From: Verrucomicrobiaceae bacterium
GTDB taxonomy: Bacteria > Verrucomicrobiota > Verrucomicrobiia > Verrucomicrobiales > Verrucomicrobiaceae
Reading direction: 5' to 3'
Length of the DNA stretch: 64,000 nt
NCBI GenBank assembly: GCA_015075365.1
Contig: JABTUN010000002.1
Location: 1,240,001 to 1,304,000 of the forward strand
Shown: one piece after another, positions 56,358 to 64,000 of the stretch
How positions within the stretch are numbered: the stretch's first letter is position 1
How the letters are laid out: every line of letters begins with the position of its first letter
Made by a program: the position numbers and the translations under genes
The notes under the pieces: model-generated
Seen by the model: the letters and a program-made list of their open reading frames with translations, nothing else
Told to the model about the DNA's origin: nothing
Database searches by the model: none

Positions 56358-57593
56358 CTATTTCTTCACCCGAAACAGGTTCTTCTCGGTGCGGATGAGC
56401 AGGTCGGAGCCGATCACAGCATACGAGGCCAGGGAGCGCTCGCCGAGGTCGTTCTGGGCAAGAATCTCGAAGGTCTTCCCGGGTTTCACGACGACGCCGA
56501 GGCCTTTTTCGTCCTGCAGGTAGAGTTTGCCGTCAGCGGCGAGCAACGAGGCGGAGATGGGGCCGGTGCAGCGTTCCGAGTAGTGAATCTTGCCGGTTTT
56601 GGCATCGCAGCAGGTGAGGATGCCGTTGTCGACGACGAAGTAGAGTTCGTCGCCGATCACGGCCATGCTGGGATTGTGCGGAACGGCTTTGTCGATCATC
56701 CACGCGACATGCGTTTCGGTCACGTCGCCTTTGCCGTCCACCTTGATGGCCTTGAGAACCGGTTTGTCGTAGCTGCTGGAGACGAAGACCATGCCGTGCG
56801 CGTAAACCGGCCTCGGCACGACGCTGTAGCCCTGATCATAGTAGCAGCGCCAGATTTCCTCGCCGGTTTTCGGGTTGAGCGCGTTCACCACACCACTGCC
56901 GGGCGTGATGAGCTGCTTCTGGCCGTTCACGTCGATGATCAGCGGGGTGCAGAACGAGAACTTCTTCTTGGCCTCGGACTGTCGCGCGAAGGCCCAGCGT
57001 TGCGTCCCGGTGTTTTTGTCGAGAGCGATGACTTTGGGCTCTGTTTCACCGTCCGCGGAAAAAATGAGCAGATCCTCAAACAGCACCGGGCTGCTGCCAT
57101 TGCCATGCACCGGCGAATACGTGAACGATTGCGTGGCCCACACGGTCTGGCCGTTGGCGGCGTTCAGGCACGCCGTGCCCAGGTGGCCAAAGTGGACGAA
57201 CAGCCTGCCGTCTTCATAAACAGGCGTCGGGCTGGCATGGCTGTTCTTGCGATGCGCGCGCGGCGCGGTGGCGGTGAACAACTCCACATCCCAGACGGTC
57301 TTCCCTGTGGCCGCATCAAGTGCCATCGCATGCAGAGAACGATCTGCCTTCGGATCCTCCACGCCGCCGACAGGCAGCGCCGAGGTCAAAAAGATGCGAT
57401 CCCCGATCACCACCGGCGAAGACCAGCCCACGCCCGCCACGGCGGTCTTCCAAGCGATGTGTGAGGTCGGACTCCAAATGGTCGGCAGATTTTTCGCGTC
57501 CGATTGCCCCTGGGCATTCGAGCCGCGAAATTCAGGCCAGTCTGCGGCGGAGAGAAGTGAAGTCGAGAGAAGAAAGGCGAGTGTGGTGCGCAT
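56358..57593 (-). CDS. Secreted PQQ-type beta-propeller protein
   Basis: 411 residues from the ATG at 57593, giving the signal peptide MRTTLAFLLSTSLLSAAD. The frame extends upstream to 57659 without signal-like sequence. The mature start DWPEFRGSNAQGQSD is the usual opening of PQQ-like propeller proteins of Planctomycetes and Verrucomicrobia. Blade motifs recur through the length: DAATGKTVWDVELF, NAANGQTVWATQSF, DKNTGTQRWAFARQ, NPKTGEEIWRCYYD and DAKTGKIHYSERC. It resembles BamB or alcohol-dehydrogenase propellers in fold only. I see no disulfide loop or catalytic residues of quinoprotein dehydrogenases, so enzymatic activity is doubtful. It is convergent with the amidohydrolase gene. Confidence 0.85.
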   Translation of the reverse strand: MRTTLAFLLSTSLLSAADWPEFRGSNAQGQSDAKNLPTIWSPTSHIAWKTAVAGVGWSSPVVIGDRIFLTSALPVGGVEDPKADRSLHAMALDAATGKTVWDVELFTATAPRAHRKNSHASPTPVYEDGRLFVHFGHLGTACLNAANGQTVWATQSFTYSPVHGNGSSPVLFEDLLIFSADGETEPKVIALDKNTGTQRWAFARQSEAKKKFSFCTPLIIDVNGQKQLITPGSGVVNALNPKTGEEIWRCYYDQGYSVVPRPVYAHGMVFVSSSYDKPVLKAIKVDGKGDVTETHVAWMIDKAVPHNPSMAVIGDELYFVVDNGILTCCDAKTGKIHYSERCTGPISASLLAADGKLYLQDEKGLGVVVKPGKTFEILAQNDLGERSLASYAVIGSDLLIRTEKNLFRVKK

Positions 57594-57679
57594 GGAACGC
57601 AAAGAACGCTGCGAAGTAGGGGGCGTTTGCAAAGAACCGAGGTGGCGGCACAGAAGCAACCGCAGCCATTCGGGATGTT

Positions 57680-58111
57680 CTACTGTCGTGGCTTGTTAAG
57701 TGCCGACACGAGAGCCATGGCTTCCTTTTCGTTGAAGTTGCCAGAGATCTGAATGGTTCCACCAAACTTGCTCTCACGCACCACCGGGGCGCTCACGACC
57801 TTTCCTCTGACGAGAATCGCGAGCTGGTCACCCAAGTGTTTGGCCGCGAACTGATCGAACCGCTCCGCACCATGATTGGTGAGCTTGAGCATGATGGCAA
57901 AGTCTTCGTCGAAGCGGGTAACGGTCGCACTCTCGATGTCGGCGTCGGCAATGACGACCTCAGGTGAAAGCCAAAGCTCGGAAGAGGCCAATTCGGCAGC
58001 AATGGCACCATCCTTGTTCTCCGGAAGCACATAGTGAAGTTCAACAAGGTTCCCGGCTTGCAATGAAGACAGGAAACTGAACGCAATGACGATGGCGACG
58101 AAAGCTCGCAT
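57680..58111 (-). CDS. Small secreted protein with a SecD P1-head-like domain
   Basis: 143 residues from the ATG at 58111, with the signal peptide MRAFVAIVIAFSFLSSLQAG. The mature part resembles the P1 head subdomain of SecD. It has FAIMLKLTNHGAERFDQFA, then LGDQLAILVRGKVVSAPVV and GGTIQISGNFNEKEAMALVS, the pattern surrounding the SecD stretch LAIVLDGKVISAPV. No membrane segments of SecD are present, so it cannot be a translocase itself. It starts 4 bp after the cstA stop and is almost certainly cotranscribed with it. The function is unknown. Free-standing copies of this domain occur in this phylum, but I cannot say more. Confidence 0.75.
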   Translation of the reverse strand: MRAFVAIVIAFSFLSSLQAGNLVELHYVLPENKDGAIAAELASSELWLSPEVVIADADIESATVTRFDEDFAIMLKLTNHGAERFDQFAAKHLGDQLAILVRGKVVSAPVVRESKFGGTIQISGNFNEKEAMALVSALNKPRQ

Positions 58112-58115
58112 GAGA

Positions 58116-60167
58116 TTATGCCCCTTCTGGCAGCGCCACATAAGCTTCTTCGTGCAGCACGGCCTTCTTCGAGCCGCTGAGGAGCTTGATCCACTCCATG
58201 AGGCAGCCGAGGAAGATGATGGCGACGGCGCAGAGGAAGAAGCCGGTCACATAGACATCGACCATGAAGTTGAACTTCTGCGCGGTCCATTCGGCGATCT
58301 GCTTGTCGGTGCCTCCGGCGGCGATTTTGGCGGCGAAGTCGTTCGCAGCGGCGAGGAAGCCCATCTTCGGGTTTGAATCGAAGATCTTGATCCAGCCGGC
58401 GCTAAAGGTGGCGGTCATCAAAAACGCGAGCGGGATGGCGGTGACGGCCATGTAGCGCGCTTTGCCCATTTTGATGAGAATCGTCGTGCCGAGGCAGAAG
58501 GCGATCACCGCGAGGAGCTGATTCGCGATGCCAAAGATGGGCCAGAGCGTGTTGATGCCGCCGAGCGGATCGACGACGCCCTGATACAGGAACCAGCCCC
58601 AGGCACCGACGAGCAGGGCACTGGCGAAAACGTTCGCAGGCAGGCTGCGCGTGTTGCCGAGCGGCTTCCAGATGCCGCCGAGGAAGTCTTGCAGAATGAA
58701 GCGCCCGACTCGCGTGCCCGCATCGATGGTCGTGAGAATGAAGAGCGCCTCAAACATGATGGCGAAGTGATACCAGAAGCTCATCCAGCTCTCGCCAAAG
58801 GCGCGGGCAAACATCTGCGCCATGCCGACGGCAAACGTCGGCGCACCACCGGCACGACCAAACATGGTCTTCTCGCCGATATCGGCGGCGAGCTTCTCCA
58901 TTCCGGCCACGGTGACGGGGAAACGTCCGTTATCGACAGCGCTGATGGTAGCCACGACCTGCTCCGGGGCCATGGTCTTGTTGATGCCGGCATTGATCGC
59001 GAAGTACTCGCCCGGCATCAGCGCGCACGCGGCGATGAGGGCCATCAGCGCGACGAGCATCTCCGTGACCATCGCGCCGTAGGCGATGCTGCGGATGTTC
59101 GATTCGTTATCGAGCAGCTTCGGCGTGGTGCCGGAGGAAATGAGCGCGTGGAAGCCGGAGATGGCTCCGCAGGCGATGGTGATGAACACAAACGGGAACA
59201 AGGTGCCCGCGAAGACGAGGCCGGTGCCGTCGATGAACTTGGTGATCTTCGGCATGTGCAGTTCCGGAGCCACCCAGATGACCGCGACGGCCAAAACGGC
59301 CACCGTGCCGATCTTCATGAAAGTGCTGAGGTAGTCACGCGGCGCGAGGAGCATCCACACCGGCAGCACAGAGGCCGCGAAGCCGTAGATCATGATCGCC
59401 CAGGCCTGCCATTCGCCACCGTGGTCAAAGTAGTGCTGCACGCCCCATTCGCCGAGCTTGCTGCCGGCCCACACGCTGGCCAGCAGGCCGATGATGCCGA
59501 AGATGGTCACGTTGCGCACGCTGACGCCCATTTTCGTGTGCGCGATGCCCATGATGAGCGCGAGCGGGATGGTCATCGCGATGGTGAAGAGGCTCCAGGG
59601 GCTCTCAGCCATCGCTTTGACGACCACAAGGCCCAAAACGGCGAGCAGGATCGTCATGATCGCGAGGATGGACACCATCGCGACGACACCAACGATGGGA
59701 TTCACCTCCTCGCGAAGCATCTGGCCGACCGATTTGCCGCCGCGGCGGATGGAGGCAAACATCACGATGGCGTCATGCACACCACCGCCGAGCGTGGCAC
59801 CGATCAAGATCCACAGCATGCCCGGCAGATAACCAAATTGCGCCGCGAGCACCGGCCCGACGAGCGGTCCAGGTCCCGCGATGGCGGCGAAGTGATGGCC
59901 GAACACAACCCACTTGTTTGTCGGCACGAAGTCCTTGCCGTCCTGATGCGTCACCGCGGGAGGTGCACGATGCGAGTCGAGCACGAGCACCTTTGTCATG
60001 AGCCACTTGCTGTAAAAGCGATACGCCACGGCAAACGAGCACAAACCAGCCACCACGAGCCACAGCGCATTGATGGTCTCCCCTTTGTGAAGCGCGGAGA
60101 AAGCGACAGCGCCGGCTCCGAGGGCGGAAATGGCGATCCAGATGAGAATTTGCAGTGGTTTGGGCAT
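58116..60167 (-). CDS. cstA: Carbon starvation protein A (peptide/pyruvate transporter)
   Basis: 683 residues from the ATG at 60167 (MPKPLQILIWIAISALGAG). An upstream start at 60230 would add 21 polar residues. It is a multi-pass membrane protein with the CstA signature FGHHFAAIAGPGPLVGPVLA near residue 90, and GATLGGGVHD. Later segments (ISSGTTPKLLDNE, and a GRFILQDFLG segment with TTIDAGTRVG) are also family-typical. CstA proteins take up peptides or pyruvate and are induced on carbon limitation in well-studied bacteria. No regulator is nearby, and I could not identify a CRP-type site. The gene for the small SecD-P1-like protein follows after 4 bp. Confidence 0.96.
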   Translation of the reverse strand: MPKPLQILIWIAISALGAGAVAFSALHKGETINALWLVVAGLCSFAVAYRFYSKWLMTKVLVLDSHRAPPAVTHQDGKDFVPTNKWVVFGHHFAAIAGPGPLVGPVLAAQFGYLPGMLWILIGATLGGGVHDAIVMFASIRRGGKSVGQMLREEVNPIVGVVAMVSILAIMTILLAVLGLVVVKAMAESPWSLFTIAMTIPLALIMGIAHTKMGVSVRNVTIFGIIGLLASVWAGSKLGEWGVQHYFDHGGEWQAWAIMIYGFAASVLPVWMLLAPRDYLSTFMKIGTVAVLAVAVIWVAPELHMPKITKFIDGTGLVFAGTLFPFVFITIACGAISGFHALISSGTTPKLLDNESNIRSIAYGAMVTEMLVALMALIAACALMPGEYFAINAGINKTMAPEQVVATISAVDNGRFPVTVAGMEKLAADIGEKTMFGRAGGAPTFAVGMAQMFARAFGESWMSFWYHFAIMFEALFILTTIDAGTRVGRFILQDFLGGIWKPLGNTRSLPANVFASALLVGAWGWFLYQGVVDPLGGINTLWPIFGIANQLLAVIAFCLGTTILIKMGKARYMAVTAIPLAFLMTATFSAGWIKIFDSNPKMGFLAAANDFAAKIAAGGTDKQIAEWTAQKFNFMVDVYVTGFFLCAVAIIFLGCLMEWIKLLSGSKKAVLHEEAYVALPEGA

Positions 60168-60305
60168 GGCGGGCGCGAGAGTAGCGGCCTGATGCAGAGG
60201 CTTCAAGGAGGTTGCGGGCTTTTTCGCCACAACAAGGACATGCCAACAGGCGGCGTCACGATTATCCCTGAGTTCTCATGCGTGGGGCGTCACCATGCCG
60301 TCTGA

Positions 60306-60917
60306 TCACCGCATGATTGTCACCCGTGTGCCGACCGGGGCGTGTTGGTAAAGAGTCTGCGCCAGATCGTAAGGCAGGCGAATGCAGCCATGGGAGGCGG
60401 GGGAGCCGGGATTCGGGATCGGTCCGGCGTGCATGCCGATCCCGTAGCCAGTGAGGCGCATCCAGTAAGGCATCTTGGCCCCAAGGAAGCGGCCACCAGG
60501 CACATGATGCACGCCTGCGGTGGCATTGCTGCGGAGGACGTTGCCATTTGAGCTGACGATGCTGCCGTAGCGGTTGGAGCGCTTGTCCACCTGCTTTTCC
60601 ATGATGCGGAAGGTGCCTGTGGGCGTGGCGTAGCCGCTGCGGCCGGTGGCGACATAGCTCCAGCCGACGTTCTGGCTGTTTTTGAAAATGTATGCCTTCT
60701 GTTCGCTGAGGTCGATGTTCACGCTGGTGACACCGGGAGTGCCTGTGCCATGCCAGACAAAAAGAGGCGGACTCGAAGCCTGCGCGGGCTGCACAAGGAG
60801 CGGACGGCGAACCACCTCCTGGCGCGATGAGAAAAAGTAGGGCATCGAAACCGGCATCGCGCACTGGCTCAGCGTGAGCACACCTGCGAGGGAAAGAGAA
60901 AGACGGATGGCTTTCAT
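60306..60917 (-). CDS. L,D-transpeptidase (YkuD), probable lipoprotein
   Basis: 203 residues from the ATG at 60917. The start gives the leader MKAIRLSLSLAGVLTLSQC, with Cys19 as a possible lipidation site, although Gln at -1 is atypical. A YkuD catalytic domain follows: VNIDLSEQKAYIF, ATGRSGYATPTGTF, and the active-site block from HAGPIPNPGS to SHGCIRLP with the nucleophile Cys and paired His. Such enzymes make 3-3 cross-links in peptidoglycan or attach proteins to it. A related enzyme is encoded at 63497. The intervening genes are unrelated. Confidence 0.92.
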   Translation of the reverse strand: MKAIRLSLSLAGVLTLSQCAMPVSMPYFFSSRQEVVRRPLLVQPAQASSPPLFVWHGTGTPGVTSVNIDLSEQKAYIFKNSQNVGWSYVATGRSGYATPTGTFRIMEKQVDKRSNRYGSIVSSNGNVLRSNATAGVHHVPGGRFLGAKMPYWMRLTGYGIGMHAGPIPNPGSPASHGCIRLPYDLAQTLYQHAPVGTRVTIMR

Positions 60918-60990
60918 AGCGGCAGCAATTGTAGGAGCAGAACCTGCGCCGTCGCAAGCTGGCAGCCGCATTCATCGAGGAGAAAATTTT

Positions 60991-62178
60991 TCACTGGCTT
61001 CGCTGATTCCAGTAAATCTTGACATTCTTGCTGCGACGACCCGCTCCAATGATCTCCAAGTCGCGATCTCCATCCAAATCAGCGCACACCGCGTCTTCGC
61101 AGGCCATTCCCCCGTCGTCGATGAAGACGTTTTGCCAGCCGTTTCCATCCTCCTTGGTCGTCCAGAACAGCTTCACGGCCACCTTGCCGATTTTTTGCTG
61201 CGCGCGCCATCCCACGACGATCTGACGGTTGTTGAGGCCGAGCAGGTCGTGTGTGGCGATGGCGTGACCATCGACAAGTTCGCTGGTGATCACACGCCGC
61301 TGCCAGGCTCCGTTTTTCGGACCGTCGGAGGGCGGCGTGTAGAGCACGAGTTTCTCGCCGTGCATCGGCTCGATGGTCACCACAAAGGGCTGGCCGCCAG
61401 CAAAGGCCCCATAGCGCACCTCGCCCGCGCCCTGCAGTTCAGGATTGTCCTTCGGGTGCTGTGCGATCCACTGCTCACGCCAGCCATTGTCGGTCTGGTC
61501 CAGGCGCACGACGCCCTCGCGACCGCAGATGAGCAGACTTTCAGCCTCGCTGCCCGGCGCGGGAATGATGTCGAGGTTATGCGTCTTGTGCATGCTTCCC
61601 TGCACCAGCGTGGTGTTCCATTCTTTGCGCGGATCGTCCGGCATGTGGTAAGCCAGCACACGCACGCCCGCGCCTTCGGCGTTCTTGTCGTTCCCACGGC
61701 CATGCAGGGGCACGACGACGAGATCGTAGCGCCCCGCGCGGTTGCGCACCCATTTCATGCGGTGCGTGGTGGGTTCGTGCGCCAGCTTCACCGGCTCCCA
61801 GCGCTGGGTCCGGTCGGCAGGCGGGATCAAATAGAAGACCGCGCCGCTGTTTACTGTGTCACCGGGGTTCCATTCCGCCCCCACGGCGATCTCGCATTTA
61901 CCATCACCGTCGATGTCGCGCGCGGCAATGCAAACGTGGTCTTTCTCCGTGAGTTTTTCGGCGATGACGTGCTTTTTCCACGTGGGGTTCTCATACCAGA
62001 CGATGATGTTGCTATCGGCGAGGAGGATGTCCGCGCGCGTGTCACCATTCACATCCGCCACGGCCAGGCCGTAGCCGATGCCGACCTCCGCGTCGATGGT
62101 CTGCTCTCTGAAACTGGGGGCCTGGGCCTGCAACGAGGCGGTGATGAGAAGGGCGGGAATGAAAGGCGTGATTTTCAT
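60991..62178 (-). CDS. Secreted FG-GAP/VCBS repeat protein
   Basis: 395 residues from the ATG at 62178, giving the signal peptide MKITPFIPALLITASLQAQA. The frame extends to 62229 without family support. Calcium-binding FG-GAP type repeats are clear: ADVNGDTRADILLADSN, ARDIDGDGKCEIAVGAEW, and at the C-terminus ADLDGDRDLEIIGAGRR followed by KIYWNQRS. Proteins of this plan are common exported propellers in PVC bacteria with binding rather than catalytic roles. No enzyme motif is seen. It is transcribed towards the L,D-transpeptidase gene 73 bp away. The gap upstream (62179-62394) contains the 8-bp repeat element. Confidence 0.82.
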   Translation of the reverse strand: MKITPFIPALLITASLQAQAPSFREQTIDAEVGIGYGLAVADVNGDTRADILLADSNIIVWYENPTWKKHVIAEKLTEKDHVCIAARDIDGDGKCEIAVGAEWNPGDTVNSGAVFYLIPPADRTQRWEPVKLAHEPTTHRMKWVRNRAGRYDLVVVPLHGRGNDKNAEGAGVRVLAYHMPDDPRKEWNTTLVQGSMHKTHNLDIIPAPGSEAESLLICGREGVVRLDQTDNGWREQWIAQHPKDNPELQGAGEVRYGAFAGGQPFVVTIEPMHGEKLVLYTPPSDGPKNGAWQRRVITSELVDGHAIATHDLLGLNNRQIVVGWRAQQKIGKVAVKLFWTTKEDGNGWQNVFIDDGGMACEDAVCADLDGDRDLEIIGAGRRSKNVKIYWNQRSQ

Positions 62179-62279
62179 GAAAACATGAGCGTAGGCGAAA
62201 ACGCCGCCGTGAATCAAGCTCGCAAACATGATTCATCACCACGCATCAAGTTGCGGGATTCCTGCCGCGGGCACAGCGA

Positions 62280-62346
62280 TGGAGTCTTGGAAGAGTGGAG
62301 TGATGGGTATGGAAACCCAATGCTCCAAGACTCCATCACTCCAGAC
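62280..62346. repeat. Inverted pair of 8-bp tandem repeats
   Basis: Left arm, 62280-62311: TGGAGTCT, TGGAAGAG, TGGAGTGA, TGGGTATG. Right arm, 62323-62346: CTCCAAGA, CTCCATCA, CTCCAGAC. The right arm is the same TGGAGTNN consensus on the other strand. The spacer is only 11 bp, so the transcript could fold into a strong hairpin. It lies between the metallophosphatase gene and the FG-GAP gene, both on the minus strand, and may end or stabilise the upstream message. Confidence 0.65.
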
Positions 62347-62394
62347 GGCGAGTTGCATCCATCATGGTGTGGCAAATGGCATGAATGCCAGATG

Positions 62395-63405
62395 TCAGCC
62401 AATCACAACCTTGCCGTCCTGCTTTTTGGCAAAGGTGTGGAGTTGTGCTCCATCGGCATCGTAATGCGTGAAGCGCATGGCATCGCCGCTGATGTGCAGA
62501 TGGGTGAAACCGTGTGTTTGTCTGCCGAAGGGCGCCTTGTGCGAGACCTCCATCTCGCGTGTCTTCGCGCCGCCGCCGCCGGAGAGGATGTGGGAGGTGT
62601 ATCTGCCCTCCAACTCCAGGTGCTGGAGGTCGTGATCGTGGCCGCAGAGGTAGGCGTGGACCTTGTGCTGCTGAAAAAGGCCCTCCCACTGCGAGATGAG
62701 CGCCTTGGTGTCACCGTGATCGCCGTTGGAATACAGCGGATGATGCGCGACGACGAGTGTGAAAGGGGCACGCGACTTTTTCAGCTCGTTTTCGAGCCAT
62801 GCGAGCTGTTCCTGCTCTTCCGCGGCTGTCAGCGAGGCGCGCGGCTTCCTGGTCTTCTTGTCCACGCCGCCGCTGACGGCGGGAAGATTGCTGTCGAGGC
62901 ACAAAACCGTCACCAACGGCTTTTCACCGCCGAGATCGAGGCGGAACCACTTCGCGGGCATCTTCCAGCGCGTGCTGGATTTTTTCGAATAGGCGAGCTG
63001 CACGTCCTGTCCGCCGGCGTTGTCATGGTAGTCATGGTTGCCCAGCACGCCGTAGATTGGCCCGGGAAAGCTCGCGGCTGGATACATGTCCTCGATTTCA
63101 TTCTTCCATCGCGGCGATTCGATGGTGAAGCCTGCGGGCGACTTGTCCTTGCTGTAAAAATTATCACCCAGGCACAGCAGCGCGTCGGGCTTGAGGTTGT
63201 GCTTCGCGATGAAACCCTGCATCGCTGCGGAGACCTTCTTCTGATCCGCGCCGCCGGTGCCAAAATCGCCGATGCAGAAGAAATGCAACCCGCTGGCGGA
63301 CACCTGCGTCTGCGCGAGGGCGCGGAGATTCAGCGCGAGGGCGGCACTGGAGCAAAAAAGCGTCTGGATGGCGCGGCGGCGGGATAACGTGGCGTGGTCG
63401 GTCAT
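62395..63405 (-). CDS. Tat-exported metallophosphoesterase (purple acid phosphatase-like)
   Basis: 336 residues from the ATG at 63405; the open frame to 63561 adds only low-complexity sequence. The start MTDHATLSRRRAIQTLFCSS is a twin-arginine signal. All calcineurin-type metal motifs are in order: GDFGTGG, LGDNFYS, GNHDYHD, VVAHHPLYS and CGHDHDLQHL. The order and the short length fit the tartrate-resistant (type 5) acid phosphatase group, which dephosphorylates small esters outside the cytoplasm. The substrate is not determined. The 91-bp gap upstream (63406-63496) contains no clear element. Confidence 0.92.
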   Translation of the reverse strand: MTDHATLSRRRAIQTLFCSSAALALNLRALAQTQVSASGLHFFCIGDFGTGGADQKKVSAAMQGFIAKHNLKPDALLCLGDNFYSKDKSPAGFTIESPRWKNEIEDMYPAASFPGPIYGVLGNHDYHDNAGGQDVQLAYSKKSSTRWKMPAKWFRLDLGGEKPLVTVLCLDSNLPAVSGGVDKKTRKPRASLTAAEEQEQLAWLENELKKSRAPFTLVVAHHPLYSNGDHGDTKALISQWEGLFQQHKVHAYLCGHDHDLQHLELEGRYTSHILSGGGGAKTREMEVSHKAPFGRQTHGFTHLHISGDAMRFTHYDADGAQLHTFAKKQDGKVVIG

Positions 63406-63496
63406 GGCGGCACCAAAACGCGCTGAACGCGGCCCATCACTCACCACAAGCACGCTTCGCGATGCCGGGCGGGGCGGGCGCCCATGACGAGGCGGC

Positions 63497-64000
63497 TCAA
63501 TGCACGATCTGCACCTCGTCGCCAACCTGGGTGAGGCTGAAAAACAGCTTCGCCATGTCATAAGGCAGGCGGATGCAGCCGTGCGAAGCCGGGCGCCCGG
63601 TCACATAGCCGCTGTGCAGGCCGATGGCACTGCAGTTCAGCCGCATGAACCACGGCATGGCCACATGATAAAGCGTGGACGTGTGGGTGCGGTGCTTGTC
63701 CGTGATGACATAGCGGCCGGCGGGCGTGCGATAGCCCTCACGGCCGGTGGAAACCGAGGTGGTGGCCACGACCTGGCCTTTTTTGGTGACCCAGGCGCGC
63801 TGGCTGGAGAGATCGACGGTCACCAGCGTGTCGGGCTCGGAATCGGGATCACGTCCCAGCAGCACCCGCATGAGGAACAGGTAACCCTGCGTGGCGGCGA
63901 AGTTCAACGGATAGCGATGGTAACGGGACGTGCACATGCCGGGACGCGCACCGGCGCGCATCAGCGTCACCGCGCCCTCCACATCGCCACGCGCGGCACA
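63497..64000 (-). CDS. Ankyrin-repeat L,D-transpeptidase, 5' part outside the window
   Basis: The frame is open to the last base of the window, so the N-terminus is missing. A GTG at 63982 is only an internal codon candidate. The first visible residues (AARGDVEGAVTLMRAGARPG, then PLNFAATQGYLFLMRVLL) look like ankyrin repeats. A YkuD domain follows, with VTVDLSSQRAWV, STGREGYRTPAGRY and the active-site block from LHSGYVTG to SHGCIRLP, holding the catalytic Cys. Fusion of ankyrin repeats to a YkuD domain is unusual and suggests protein-protein targeting of a peptidoglycan cross-linking enzyme. It is a relative of the enzyme at 60306 (shared SHGCIRLPYD) but not a close copy. Confidence 0.85.
   Translation of the reverse strand, partial: CAARGDVEGAVTLMRAGARPGMCTSRYHRYPLNFAATQGYLFLMRVLLGRDPDSEPDTLVTVDLSSQRAWVTKKGQVVATTSVSTGREGYRTPAGRYVITDKHRTHTSTLYHVAMPWFMRLNCSAIGLHSGYVTGRPASHGCIRLPYDMAKLFFSLTQVGDEVQIVH

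Noticed and set aside
58689..60305. Open frame of 538 codons on the plus strand
   Set aside because: Antisense to cstA; His/Asp/Glu-rich composition typical of a shadow of membrane-protein codons.
60874..63387. Open frame of 837 codons on the plus strand
   Set aside because: Antisense to the FG-GAP and phosphatase genes, both of which have clear motifs; no signal or domain of its own.

Overview
The window is GC-rich chromosomal DNA from a member of the Verrucomicrobiota, most likely close to Prosthecobacter/Verrucomicrobium (inference, no search was run). Four things point there: a giant PEP-CTERM protein built of autotransporter-associated beta-strand repeats; directly behind it a four-gene set matching the Verru_Chthon cassette A-D families; a PVC-type membrane-bound dehydrogenase with HEAT-like repeats and a C-terminal haem domain; and several secreted PQQ-propeller, FG-GAP and Tat-exported hydrolase proteins. 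No rRNA, tRNA, CRISPR array, insertion sequence or phage was seen.

Layout. 1-4195 (+): the C-terminal part of a WD40-like propeller protein, then a 1,018-residue PEP-CTERM protein. 4309-7330 (-): guaB-guaA, the IMP to GMP branch. 7401-45452 (-): the dominant feature, a 30.3-kb gene for a protein of about 10,100 residues (roughly 1 MDa), followed in the direction of transcription by cassette genes A, B, C and D. By their N-termini A-D look like a GspK/PilX, GspI/PilV, GspJ/PilW and GspH/FimT set, which is a complete minor-pseudopilin tip. 45733-49131 (-): the PVC dehydrogenase. 49164-49672 (-): a small DUF4160-DUF2442 pair, the first member apparently frameshifted. 49891-52290 (-): an RNase Z-like metallo-beta-lactamase protein and a GntP-type permease. 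52376-54404 (-): plsX-fabH, the start of fatty acid and phospholipid synthesis. 54580-55290 (-): purQ. 55434-56357 (+): a Tat-exported amidohydrolase. 56358-64000 (-): a PQQ-propeller protein, cstA with a small SecD-P1-like secreted protein, an L,D-transpeptidase, an FG-GAP protein, a Tat-exported metallophosphatase, and an ankyrin plus L,D-transpeptidase protein cut by the window edge.

How the parts may work together. The giant gene and the A-D set read as one unit: a very large surface or extracellular repeat protein with an exosortase sorting tail, beside a private pseudopilin set that may help export or display it (inference). The other genes are housekeeping (purine, lipid, peptidoglycan cross-linking, peptide/pyruvate uptake) mixed with the periplasmic enzymes common in this phylum.

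A second theme lies in the gaps between genes: short, degenerate, phase-locked tandem repeats of 7 or 8 bp, often in inverted pairs. They occur at 4262-4303, 5836-5863, 54483-54582, 55304-55425 and 62280-62346.
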